Assembly (NCBI GenBank): GCA_005777805.1
Contig: SXLG01000071.1
Coordinates: forward strand, 1-50,594
Reading direction: 5' to 3'
Source: Pseudomonadota bacterium
GTDB taxonomy: Bacteria; Desulfobacterota; Binatia; UBA12015
DNA length: 50,594 nt
Below the pieces are notes generated by a model. The model saw only the letters and a list, made by a program, of their open reading frames with translations, was not told where the DNA came from and did not search any database. How positions within the stretch are numbered: the stretch's first letter is position 1; every line of letters begins with the position of its first letter. The position numbers were made by a program, and so were the translations under genes. Positions 8,438 through 16,815 of this stretch are shown in pieces.

Positions 8438-9682
8438 TCATCGGTCCCTCACCGGTCCCGTCGTGCTTGCGGCCTGCGCGCTGCCGGTTGCCGTCAGAAT
8501 GACTTCGCCTTCGTCATCGATGTAGCCGAGATCGGGGGTACGGAACCACCCGTCCTGCAGCACCTGGCGCGTCGCAGAACTGTCGCGGTGGTAGCCGCGC
8601 ATGACCATCGAGCCACGCAGCGCGATCACGCCCGGCCGACGGGCGCCGAGAACGTGACCATCGGGCGCCAGCGCGCACACCAGCACCCCGGGGTGCGGCG
8701 GGCCGAGCCCGTCGGGCTTGCGCGCGAGTGTATCGCCCCGGGCGAGCAGCACGTCGCCGGCGGTCTCGGCATAGCCCCAGGCGCGCAGGATAGCGGCCTC
8801 GGGAAGAGCGTCCTGAAGGCGGCGCAATACCGTCCGGGGCAGCGCTTCGACGCGCACCACGAGGCGACGCAACGACCGGAGGCTGCGCTCTGGGAGGCCG
8901 CCGAGCAGCGCGTCGAGCCCGCTCTCGCCCAGCGTGAGCAGAGCCGGCCGGCCCGCGTCGAGCGCGTGCAGCAGCGCCTCTCGTCCCTGGCCCGAGACGA
9001 TCCCGACGAGGCCCCCCGCGAGCAATGGCGCGATCACGTCGCTCACCAGCACTATGGCATCGCTCGGCGGTCGGGTGCAGAGCACGGTCTCACCGGGACT
9101 GTGGGTGCGAGCGGCGGCGACCCGGAGGGCGCTCGCCACGATGTTGGCGTGGGTCAGGAGGGCTGCCCGCGCCGGGCCTGTGCGTTCGGTCCAGGCGTGA
9201 AGTGCGACATCGGTCCGGCGCGCGGAACCGGCGCGAGCCGCGCCCTTGGCACGGGTATCGGGCCGCAGCGTCTGGCCACGCAGCACGGCGATGGCGGGCG
9301 GATTGCGGCAGCTCCGCGCCGCAGCGCGCGTGCGCTCGAGATGCTCTTCGTGCGCGATGATCAGACCCGGAGCGCTAAGACGCATGCGCCGGGCGAGTTC
9401 GGCATCGGCGAGGTCGGCGGCGAGCGGAACCATCGTCCGTCCCGCGTGCCAGCCCGCGAGCACAAGCGCGACCAGCGCGGGTGTTTCTGTAAGCACGAAA
9501 CCGATGGGCCGTCCCTCGGGTGCCATCCGGGCGAGGAAGAGGGCCCACTCCCCCGCCAGCGCGGCGAGGCGACCGAGGCAGAGCCGCCGCTCGAGCCAGT
9601 GGAGGGCGACCCGAGCGGGTTCACGCCTGGCCCGATCGGCGAGGATCTCCTCGGCAGTGGGAAAGGCCTGCGGCATGATCAC
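8438..9682 (-). CDS. Degenerate acyl-CoA-ligase-like protein (ANL superfamily, no C-terminal domain)
   Basis: A 414-residue relative of AMP-forming acyl-CoA ligases, about 100 residues shorter than the family. The N-terminal domain is recognisable (WHAGRTMVPLAADLADAE; LLTHANI; A5-like RAWGYAETAG; A7-like WFRTPDLGYIDDEG). The ATP-binding loop that should read SGTTGxPKG is WTERTGPARA (residues 164-173), without Lys. The protein ends just after A7, so the hinge, the small domain and its catalytic lysine are missing. It is probably not a working adenylating enzyme; a non-catalytic partner or a decaying paralogue are both possible. The frame is intact and coding-like. The GTG at 9682 overlaps the upstream TGA; the ATG at 9676 is the alternative. 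Confidence 0.8.
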   Translation of the reverse strand: MIMPQAFPTAEEILADRARREPARVALHWLERRLCLGRLAALAGEWALFLARMAPEGRPIGFVLTETPALVALVLAGWHAGRTMVPLAADLADAELARRMRLSAPGLIIAHEEHLERTRAAARSCRNPPAIAVLRGQTLRPDTRAKGAARAGSARRTDVALHAWTERTGPARAALLTHANIVASALRVAAARTHSPGETVLCTRPPSDAIVLVSDVIAPLLAGGLVGIVSGQGREALLHALDAGRPALLTLGESGLDALLGGLPERSLRSLRRLVVRVEALPRTVLRRLQDALPEAAILRAWGYAETAGDVLLARGDTLARKPDGLGPPHPGVLVCALAPDGHVLGARRPGVIALRGSMVMRGYHRDSSATRQVLQDGWFRTPDLGYIDDEGEVILTATGSAQAASTTGPVRDR

Positions 9683-10998
9683 CCGGCTTCGTCGACGACC
9701 CGCGCGGCTTTGAAATCGAAACGCGGCAGAGCCCCGCGGGCGACCAACTCGACCTCGACAGCCACGCCGAGCCGTTCGCGAGCCCGGCGGGCGATCGCAG
9801 CGACGAGGTCACCCGCCGCATCGTCCGGCCCTTCGACGCGCAACTCGAGCGCACGGCCGGGCTGTGGTCGGCGCACGAGTTGGTACTCGATCGAGGGTAC
9901 AGCCAGTTCGGGGAACTCGTGCAGCAGTAGCGCCGCGTCGATCGGCAGCATCTCGACGATCCGGCCGTCCGGGCCGTCCGGCGCCACCGCAACCGCGTCG
10001 CTGACGCGGCCGTCGTAGAACATCCGTCGGTGGGTTTCGCCACACGGGCACGGGTCGAGGTTCAGCCGGACGAGATCCTCGAGGTCGTAGCGGATGTGGA
10101 AGTTGTCCTTCTCCAGAATCGTCACGACCAGATTGCCGCGCTCGCCGTGGCCGACCGCGTGGCCGGTGCGGCGGTCGATGACCTCGACAACCGCGAGATC
10201 CTCGCAGAGATGCGCGCCGTTCTTCTCGGCACAAGCCGAGCCGAGCATCCCCAGCGCCTCCAGGCCGGCGCTGACCGCCTCGAATTGCGAGGCGGGATGC
10301 GACCCCGCTTGCTCGAAGCGCAGATCGCGGGCCGGATCGAGATTCATCTCGACCGCCGTCTCGTAGTACTTGACGCCGGCGTTGCCGAAGAGGCGGTACA
10401 TATCGGGCGCAAGGCGCTGCCAGAGCCGCACCACCTTGCGGCGGTGCTCCGCTGTGGCGGGTGGGCCGCTTGGGATGTCGAGACAACCCATGAACTCGAC
10501 GCCGTGGCTCATGTGCCAGCCGCCGGCGTAGAGGCCGTGCGGATGGGCCTGCGCAAAGACCATCCCCGGCCGCAGACCCCAGCGCCAGCGGGCCCGTGCC
10601 GCGGCCCGGTAGTCGATCTCGAGATCGCGCCGGGTCCACACGATCAGCGTCGGCCGGCCGCTCGATCCGGTCGTCTGGCCGATGCGCACCCAGCTCGCGG
10701 GGAGCGAGCCACGGTAATCGCCGAAGGGGGGCACGGCGGCTTCGCTCGCGCGCAAATCCGATTTTTTGAGCGGCGGGATGCGGGCGAGATCAGCCAGGCC
10801 GGCGACGTCGCGCGGATCGCGGATGCCGGCGGCTTCGAGGTGGCGCCGGAAGAGCGGTACGGGCTCTGCGAAGACGCGGCGGAGCTGGCGCGCCAGCCGC
10901 TCCTCCTGGAGCGCACGCAGCGGCTCGGCCGCGAGTGTCTGGATGCCGGGCTCGTAAAGCGCCTGTTCGGCGGGGCGCTGCGGGGAGGGTGAACTCAT
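9679..10998 (-). CDS. Phenylacetate-CoA ligase-like (PaaK family) adenylating enzyme
   Basis: A 439-residue PaaK-family protein. PaaK enzymes activate aryl or other carboxylates to CoA esters with ATP. Recognised elements are the N-terminal half (RIPPLKKSDLR), the ATP-binding loop TTGSSGRPT (residues 109-117), and the cysteine-containing DPCPCGETHRR typical of PaaK. The C-terminal segment that normally reads RGxNVFP is altered here (GRVSDAVAVAPDGPDG), so substrate or the CoA step may differ. The ATG at 10998 overlaps the TGA of the preceding paralogue (ATGA at 10995-10998). Its stop overlaps the next gene start. The substrate is unknown. Confidence 0.88.
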   Translation of the reverse strand: MSSPSPQRPAEQALYEPGIQTLAAEPLRALQEERLARQLRRVFAEPVPLFRRHLEAAGIRDPRDVAGLADLARIPPLKKSDLRASEAAVPPFGDYRGSLPASWVRIGQTTGSSGRPTLIVWTRRDLEIDYRAAARARWRWGLRPGMVFAQAHPHGLYAGGWHMSHGVEFMGCLDIPSGPPATAEHRRKVVRLWQRLAPDMYRLFGNAGVKYYETAVEMNLDPARDLRFEQAGSHPASQFEAVSAGLEALGMLGSACAEKNGAHLCEDLAVVEVIDRRTGHAVGHGERGNLVVTILEKDNFHIRYDLEDLVRLNLDPCPCGETHRRMFYDGRVSDAVAVAPDGPDGRIVEMLPIDAALLLHEFPELAVPSIEYQLVRRPQPGRALELRVEGPDDAAGDLVAAIARRARERLGVAVEVELVARGALPRFDFKAARVVDEAG

Positions 10999-12260
10999 CT
11001 GCCCTCCCCGCTCGCGCGCTCGACGATCGCCTCGGCGAAGGCCGGGCCGGCCGCAGCCGCGGGAATATCCGCAGGCGTGCACAACTCGACATCCACACCG
11101 ATCAGGAGAGCACCCCGCGCGGCGCGAGCGACTTCGGTCGCCAGTGCGGCTCGGCGCTCGGGCTCGGACAAGGCGGGGTCATCGACCGCAACCCTCAAGG
11201 TGGCACGCTCGAAGCTCTCGCCCTTGCGGTGCTCGACCACGAGTTGGCAAGAGCCGAGTCCAGGGAAGCGGCCGACCAGTTCGGCCACGGCGATGGGGTG
11301 CACCAGCACGCCCTTGATCTTGCGGATCGCACCGACCTGACCGAAGAACTCCACGCGTGGTGCGGCGTTGCCGCAGGGGCACGCGCCGTCGAGGAGGCGG
11401 TAGGCATCGCCCGGGGCATAGCGGACCAGTGGCAGGCCGCGGCGGCCCAGATGTGTTGCGACCAGCTCGCCGATGCCTCCGGGCACAGCCGGCTCCCCGG
11501 AGAGTGGATCGAGGAACTCGAAGAGGAGGTCGGTCTTCGAGAGATGCATGCCCTGATGCGCCCGGCACTCGCCCGCGACCGGGCCGATCTGCGCTTCGCC
11601 GATATGATCGAAGAGTTCGATGGCGAAGATTTCGCCAAGCTCCGCGCGCAGCTCCGGCGTGAGCTTCTCGGCGGTCGAGAAGCCGAGTCGGTACGGCAGA
11701 TCCCGCCGTGGCTCGAGCCCCATCTCGCGCGCCACGACACCGATCTGCCGCAGGAAGCTCGGCGTCCCGGCGTACACGGTGGCGCCCCACGCCCGGGCGA
11801 CCTTGACCTGCATTTCGGTGTTGCCGACGCCGCCGTTGATGACGAGGCAACCCGACTCCTCGAAGGCGCGATGAATGCGCAGCCCGCCCGGCATGATGTG
11901 ATAGTTGAGCGTGACGTGGGCGATATCACCGGGCCGCACGCCCATCGCCTCGATCTCCTCGACCAGGGCCGGAGTGCCGCCGCGCTCCTCGGCGATGCGC
12001 GGGATGAAAATCGGACCGGGCGAGGTGTGCAGCGAGGCGAAGTGTTCGCGTCCGACCGCGAGCAATTCGCCGAAGGGTGGCTGCTCGCGCTGGCTCTGGA
12101 CGAGATCCGCCTTGCGCAGGACGGGAACCCGGCGCAGGGATTCGGGATCTACGCGCGCCGGGTCGACACCGGCTGCGGCAAGCCGCTCGCGGTAGAACGG
12201 AACCCGTTCACACACCCAGACCAGGGTCTCGCGTAGGCGTTCGACGCTCCCGAAGATCAT
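10995..12260 (-). CDS. PaaK-family protein lacking the canonical ATP loop
   Basis: A 421-residue PaaK-family paralogue and the first gene of the acyl-CoA operon. It retains the overall PaaK layout: VPFYRERLAAAG, RVPVLRKADL, GATVYAGTPSFL, a GFSTAEKLT segment, the ACPCGNAAPR cysteine motif and KIKGVLVHPI near the C-terminus. Where PaaK has SSGTTGKPT, this protein has HTSPGPIFIP (residues 78-87), so the usual phosphate-binding loop is missing. It may bind nucleotide differently, use another activated donor, or act as a partner for the paralogue downstream. The start is the ATG at 12260; longer readings run into the tandem repeat upstream. Confidence 0.82.
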   Translation of the reverse strand: MIFGSVERLRETLVWVCERVPFYRERLAAAGVDPARVDPESLRRVPVLRKADLVQSQREQPPFGELLAVGREHFASLHTSPGPIFIPRIAEERGGTPALVEEIEAMGVRPGDIAHVTLNYHIMPGGLRIHRAFEESGCLVINGGVGNTEMQVKVARAWGATVYAGTPSFLRQIGVVAREMGLEPRRDLPYRLGFSTAEKLTPELRAELGEIFAIELFDHIGEAQIGPVAGECRAHQGMHLSKTDLLFEFLDPLSGEPAVPGGIGELVATHLGRRGLPLVRYAPGDAYRLLDGACPCGNAAPRVEFFGQVGAIRKIKGVLVHPIAVAELVGRFPGLGSCQLVVEHRKGESFERATLRVAVDDPALSEPERRAALATEVARAARGALLIGVDVELCTPADIPAAAAGPAFAEAIVERASGEGR

Positions 12261-12320
12261 TGCGCCTGCTCGGCTAGCCGGGCCCTCGGGGGGCCGCAAG
12301 CGCCGTGCGCGGTCCGGGAA

Positions 12321-12560
12321 GGAGAGGACGGACCGAGGGGATGGCACCGAGCGCGCAGCGGCACCCACCGGGAGGTCGCGCCGCCTGCCTCGTGAGGAGG
12401 ACTGACGGAGGGGCTGGCACGGAGCGCGCCGCGGCACCTGCCCGCCGGTCGCGCCCGCTGCTTCGTTGTGAGGACGGACCGAGAGGATGGTGCCGAGCGG
12501 GCAGCGCCACCCACCTGCTGGTCGCACCGGCTACCTCGTGAGGAGGACTTGCCCGCGAGA
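12321..12560. repeat. Imperfect 73-bp tandem repeat, about 3.3 copies
   Basis: The gap 12261-12599, between rhlB and the PaaK operon, contains no credible gene. It holds three diverged copies of a roughly 73-base unit, starting near 12321, 12394 and 12467. A partial fourth copy starts near 12540. Each unit begins with a GAGGA run (GAGGACGGACCGA-like), contains CACCGAG or CACGGAG followed by GCGCGC, and ends GCCTCGT, GCTTCGT or ACCTCGT. Copies differ at perhaps a quarter of positions, so the duplication is old or the unit is a structured RNA element. The minus-strand operon is transcribed through it. Confidence 0.75.
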
Positions 12561-12599
12561 AGGCACACAGCGAGCGGACGCCGAAATCTCGCGCGAAGC

Positions 12600-14156
12600 T
12601 TACGCGGGATCGCCAGCGGGGCCGGCACCGCCCGCTCCGCCGTCTGTCGCCGACGAGGCACCGCTCGCGGCAGAGGCCGTCTTGCGCTTGCGGCGACGTT
12701 TGCGCTTGCGCGCCTCGCCGGTGGCCGCACCCTCGGGCCTGGCCGACGTTCCCGATGGCACGTGTTCTGCGGGCGGGCCTGTGGGACTCGCGATGGGAGC
12801 CCGTTCGGGCGCTGGCCTGCGCTCGGGCGCCGCGCTGGGCCGTGGCCGCCCTTCGCCGCTGAAGCCCCCCCGCTCCCCCGGACGCCCCGAACGCCGATCT
12901 CCGGGACCGCCCCCGCCTCCGGGTCTCCCCCCGCCCAAACGTCCACGCCGGTCGTCGGGCCGACGTGGGGGCCGCTTGTAGTCGGCAATGAGATCGTCCT
13001 CGGGGAAGCTCGAGGGCAGCTTGAAGCCGACGTAAGCCTCGATCCCCTCGAGGCCATCGACGTAGTTCTCGCACGCGAAGCTGATCGCCGTGCCCGAGGC
13101 GCCCGCACGCGCGGTTCGGCCGACGCGGTGCACGTAGTCTTCGGGGTCGAGCGGCAGGTCGTAGTTCAAGACGTGAGTCACGCCGTCGATATGGAGCCCG
13201 CGCGAGGCCACATCGGTCGCGACCAGAATCGAGACGCGCCCCTCGCGAAAGTCGTCGAGGATCTGCAGGCGGCGGCGCTGCTCGATGTCGCCCGTGATCT
13301 GCTCGGCGGAGTAGCCGTTGATGCTGAGCGTCCGTTGCAGGTAGTCGGCGGTGCGCCGCATGTTGGCGAAGATCAGCGTGCGCTCGCAGCCCTCGCGCGC
13401 GAGAACCCCGAGCAGGGCTCCCATCTTTTCGTGGTTGCCGACGTGGTAGAGTCGGTGCTCGACGCGCTCGGCGACGACCTGCTCGGGCTGTACCTCGACC
13501 CGCACGGCATCGTTCAGGAAAACGTAGGCGAGCTCCATGACGTCGTGCGAGAGGGTCGCCGAGAAAAGCATCGACTGACGACGAGTCGGCGGCGGACAGC
13601 GGCGCAGGAGGAAGCGCAGGTCGCGAATGAAGCCCATGTCGAACATGCGATCGGCTTCGTCAATCACCACGACCTCGATGCCCTCGAGGTGGTAGACGTC
13701 CTGCTTCAGGTAATCGATGAGCCGGCCGGGAGTGCCCACGAGGAGATCGACGTCTTCACGCAGTGACTCGCGCTGTTTTTTATAGTCCACGCCGCCATAG
13801 ACGACCTGAATGACGAAGTCGGTGGATTGCCCCAGCACCCTGGCGTCGGCAGCGATCTGGATCGCCAGCTCGCGGGTTGGAGCGATGACCAGCGCACGCG
13901 GGCGGCCCGGCTTGCGGGGCACCGCATTGTGCCAGAGTCGGGTAAAGATGCTGATCAGGAAGGCCGCTGTCTTGCCGGTTCCGGTCTGGGCTTGGCCGGC
14001 GACGTCGCGCCCGGCGAGCGCGAGCGGCAGGATACGCGACTGGATCGGCGTCCCGTGGGTAAATCCGGCGGCTTCGATACCGCGCTGGACCTCCTCGGGC
14101 AGGGCGATTTCCCGGAATGCGAGGCGGGGCTCCTCCTGTGGTTGCTCGTCACTCAT
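12600..14156 (-). CDS. rhlB: DEAD-box ATP-dependent RNA helicase, RhlB type
   Basis: A 518-residue DEAD-box helicase. Motifs in order are the Q motif GFTHGTPIQ, Walker A AQTGTGKT (56-63), PTRELA, TPGR, DEAD (VVIDEADRM), SAT, and the second-domain HRVGRTARAG. The stretch CENYVDGLEGIEAYVGFKLP after the core matches RhlB rather than RhlE or DeaD. From about residue 385 a low-complexity tail follows, first Arg/Gly-rich, then Pro/Ala-rich, ending in a Lys/Arg block near KRKRRRKRK; such tails bind RNA and, in RhlB relatives, RNase E. The ATG at 14156 overlaps the small membrane gene by 8 bases. It is the last gene of the mevalonate run. Confidence 0.9.
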   Translation of the reverse strand: MSDEQPQEEPRLAFREIALPEEVQRGIEAAGFTHGTPIQSRILPLALAGRDVAGQAQTGTGKTAAFLISIFTRLWHNAVPRKPGRPRALVIAPTRELAIQIAADARVLGQSTDFVIQVVYGGVDYKKQRESLREDVDLLVGTPGRLIDYLKQDVYHLEGIEVVVIDEADRMFDMGFIRDLRFLLRRCPPPTRRQSMLFSATLSHDVMELAYVFLNDAVRVEVQPEQVVAERVEHRLYHVGNHEKMGALLGVLAREGCERTLIFANMRRTADYLQRTLSINGYSAEQITGDIEQRRRLQILDDFREGRVSILVATDVASRGLHIDGVTHVLNYDLPLDPEDYVHRVGRTARAGASGTAISFACENYVDGLEGIEAYVGFKLPSSFPEDDLIADYKRPPRRPDDRRGRLGGGRPGGGGGPGDRRSGRPGERGGFSGEGRPRPSAAPERRPAPERAPIASPTGPPAEHVPSGTSARPEGAATGEARKRKRRRKRKTASAASGASSATDGGAGGAGPAGDPA

Positions 14157-14433
14157 GCGGAGGTGTCTGGCCGGGGCGGCTACCAGAGCGCCCGCCGCCG
14201 CGCCACCTGCGATCGGCCGCAGCGAGGATCGTCTCGGCACGGCGGAGAGCAAATCGGGTGATCGCAGCGACGAACCCGATCTGTAGCGCCGAGACCAGAC
14301 CGGCACGGATGTCACCCGTGCGCCACACCGCATGCGCGAGCAGCAAGAGCGCAATGCCGGCAACCCAGGGCACGAGAGTCGACGCGGCGACGCGCGGCGC
14401 CGGCTGCATGTTGCTTGCGCCAGGGCGACTCAC
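14149..14433 (-). CDS. Small membrane protein between mvk and rhlB
   Basis: A 94-residue reading frame that exactly fills the space between mvk and rhlB. The GTG at 14433 overlaps the mvk TGA (GTGA), and the stop lies inside the first codons of rhlB. Two hydrophobic stretches (LVPWVAGIALLLLAHAVW and LVSALQIGFVAAITRFAL) suggest two membrane helices, then an Arg/Gly-rich tail. An internal ATG at 14409 is a possible shorter start. I do not recognise the family. The tight packing, with no other frame accounting for these bases, supports a real gene, but composition alone cannot prove translation. Confidence 0.6.
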   Translation of the reverse strand: MSRPGASNMQPAPRVAASTLVPWVAGIALLLLAHAVWRTGDIRAGLVSALQIGFVAAITRFALRRAETILAAADRRWRGGGRSGSRPGQTPPHE

Positions 14434-15491
14434 GCACAGCCCTCGGCGACGGGAGCGGTCACGATCTGGGCGGGCGTCGTCATGGCCATCATCAAACCAT
14501 AGGATTGCCAGCCCCGCGCGCCCAGTGCGGCCACCGCCCGTTCGCGCTCGCCTGCTCCAACGAGTGCCATCACCAGTCCGCCTCCCCCGCCGCCGGTGAG
14601 CTTGGCACCGAGGGCGCCCGCCACCAGGGCCGCCTGAACGGCCTGGTCAAGGCGGGAGGTCGAGACGCCGAGCCGGACGAGTTGTTCGTGATTGGCGGTC
14701 ATGAGCCGTCCCAGCTCGGGCAGGTCACCGCGCGCCAGCGCAACAGCGCCCTCCTCCACCAGTCCACCGATGTTGCGGAAGAGTGGTTCGAGGGCCGTCG
14801 GATCCTGTGCGTGGCGACGGGCGACATCACCGACGGTCTCGCTTGTGCGGTGGGTCGCACCTGTCTCGATCGCCACCAATTCGAGAGCGCGGGCACAGAC
14901 GAGCGGGCGAATCTCCGGGGGCTCGCCGATGCGGAAGCGGATCCAACCCGAGCTCGCGGCCGCCGCGACATCGAGGCCCGAGGGTCGGCCGTGAAAAATG
15001 GCCTCGACGCGGTTGGCCCGACGTGCCAGCTCGTGTGCGGCAAGGGGCATGTCCATGGCCACGGCCAGAGCTCGCACGAGGGCCACCGAGAGCGCAGCAG
15101 AGCTGCCGAGTCCGACCGCCTCCGGCAGGTCGCCCGACACGCAGACCCCGAGGCCATCGGCGCTGCCAGGGGGGAAGTCAAGTGCCGCAACGCGCAGGGC
15201 CTCCCGGAGCTGCGCGCCTTCGCCTTCGGCCGAGTCGCGGCGGCCTGGCGAACCCGATCTGCCCGCTCGTCCCGCCGCCCCCCGGAGGTGCAGGCCCTCA
15301 CAATCGGCGGAGTCGCCTTCGCTGGGGGTGAGCGTCACGCACAGGCCCTGTCTCAGCGGCCCGGCGATCGCCGGCTGCCCGTGCACGACCGCGTGTTCCC
15401 CGAGCAGGATCACCTTGCCCGAGGCCCACCCCGTTGCCGGCGTTGATACGTTCGCAAGCGTCACGAACCGGCCTCGTGAGGCGGAAGCCAT
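14430..15491 (-). CDS. mvk: Mevalonate kinase
   Basis: A 353-residue GHMP kinase that phosphorylates mevalonate to 5-phosphomevalonate. Its three GHMP motifs are visible: GKVILLGEHAVVHGQ (residues 25-39, mevalonate-kinase-specific HAVVHG), AVGLGSSAALSVA (125-137) and KLTGGGGGGLVMAL near residue 300. DVAAAAS occupies the position of the catalytic Asp region. The ATG at 15491 lies 40 bases after the HMG-CoA reductase stop; longer readings extend into that gene and are not credible. Genes on both sides are from the same pathway or overlap it. Confidence 0.93.
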   Translation of the reverse strand: MASASRGRFVTLANVSTPATGWASGKVILLGEHAVVHGQPAIAGPLRQGLCVTLTPSEGDSADCEGLHLRGAAGRAGRSGSPGRRDSAEGEGAQLREALRVAALDFPPGSADGLGVCVSGDLPEAVGLGSSAALSVALVRALAVAMDMPLAAHELARRANRVEAIFHGRPSGLDVAAAASSGWIRFRIGEPPEIRPLVCARALELVAIETGATHRTSETVGDVARRHAQDPTALEPLFRNIGGLVEEGAVALARGDLPELGRLMTANHEQLVRLGVSTSRLDQAVQAALVAGALGAKLTGGGGGGLVMALVGAGERERAVAALGARGWQSYGLMMAMTTPAQIVTAPVAEGCA

Positions 15492-15531
15492 CGAGAAGTG
15501 CGCGAAGATCGTGCCGCGGTGGTGGCGAGCT

Positions 15532-16815
15532 TCACGAATCGGCCTCGTCAAGTAGGGCGCGAGCCCGCTCGACCTTGACCTCGCCCGTCCGAAGCAGAGC
15601 GGTCGCGATGGCTTCGACCTGCGCCGGGGGCGCGCCCGCGGCGAGCGCCACGGCGCGGGCGTGCCGGGCCATATGACCGCGCTGGATGCCGTCTGTCGCC
15701 AGTGCACGCAGGGCTCCCAGATTTTGTGCCAGCCCGACCGCGGCCACGATCGCGGCCAACTCGCGGGCGTCCGGTCCACCGAGCAATCGGAGGGCGAGCT
15801 GTGTCCGCGGGTTCCCCTCGACCGTGGCGCCGACCGTACCGACGGCCACCGGCAGCTCGATCCGGCCCGCGAGACCGGTGTCGGTCCGGCGCCACGTCGC
15901 CAGAGGACCGTAGCTTCCGCCGTGAGCGGCGAAGGCGTGGGCGCCGGCCTCGAGCGCGCGCCAGTCGTTGCCCGTCGCGAGTGCCACCGCGTCGATTCCG
16001 TTCATGATGCCCTTGTTGTGCGTGGTCGCTCGCCACGGGTCGGCCTCCGCGAAGAGGCTTGCGTCCTCCACGCCCGCCACCACCTGGGCACCCGTGAGCG
16101 AGCCGGTTGCGAGTGCGTCGGTTGGAATTGCCACCGACGCTCTCGCCAGCCGGTGATCGGCGAGATTCGAGAGGATGCGCAGGTGAGCACGACCGCCGGC
16201 GATCGCGGCCAGCAGGGGCGCACAGGCCTCGGCGATGGCATTGACGGCATTGGCACCCATCGCGTTGCCCACATCCACGTACAGATGGACCACGACGAAG
16301 CAGCGGCCGAGGGGTGCTTGAAGGCGTCGAACCTCGATCCCGCGGGCGCCGCCGCCGCGCCCCACCATGCCGGGGGCGGCTCGATCGACGGCCGCGACGA
16401 TCTCGGCGGTAGCGGCGCGCAGGCGGGCGCAGGCGGCGTCGGGGTCGGCGACATCACAGAGCTGCACCTGCGCCGTCATGACCGGCGGGTCGGCCCCGGC
16501 CCGGAAGCCACCGCCCGCCAGCGCCAGTCGTGCCGCGTTGCTGGCTGCGGCGATGACCGAAGGCTCCTCGGTGACCATAGGCACCAGCACGGGTCGATCG
16601 TTGACCACAAAATTGAGGCCAATGCCGAGCGGCAGCACGTGCAAACCGATCGCGTTCTCGGTCCGTCGCGTGGCACTGGCGAGCGGCAGCGGGCTCTCGT
16701 CGGCCAGCTCGGCCAGGTCGCTCGGGTCGAGACCTGCGGCGGCGGCCAGTACCTTCCAGCGTTCGTCGAGCGGCAGACGGTCGAAGCCGGTCAGGCGTGA
16801 GTTCCGAATGCTCAT
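15532..16815 (-). CDS. mvaA: 3-hydroxy-3-methylglutaryl-CoA reductase, class II
   Basis: A 427-residue HMG-CoA reductase, matching the bacterial class II length (about 430), with no membrane anchor. It reduces HMG-CoA to mevalonate (or runs in reverse in mevalonate degraders). Signatures are TENAIG (52-57), PMVTEEPSVIAAAS with the catalytic Glu region, VNAMGANAVN-like DVGNAMGANAVNAIAE, and THNKGIMNGIDAVALATGND with the catalytic Lys and Asp. IQRGHMARHA near the end holds the catalytic His. The ATG at 16815 overlaps the fni stop (ATGA at 16812-16815). In this setting, beside all lower-pathway genes, a biosynthetic direction is expected. Confidence 0.95.
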   Translation of the reverse strand: MSIRNSRLTGFDRLPLDERWKVLAAAAGLDPSDLAELADESPLPLASATRRTENAIGLHVLPLGIGLNFVVNDRPVLVPMVTEEPSVIAAASNAARLALAGGGFRAGADPPVMTAQVQLCDVADPDAACARLRAATAEIVAAVDRAAPGMVGRGGGARGIEVRRLQAPLGRCFVVVHLYVDVGNAMGANAVNAIAEACAPLLAAIAGGRAHLRILSNLADHRLARASVAIPTDALATGSLTGAQVVAGVEDASLFAEADPWRATTHNKGIMNGIDAVALATGNDWRALEAGAHAFAAHGGSYGPLATWRRTDTGLAGRIELPVAVGTVGATVEGNPRTQLALRLLGGPDARELAAIVAAVGLAQNLGALRALATDGIQRGHMARHARAVALAAGAPPAQVEAIATALLRTGEVKVERARALLDEADS

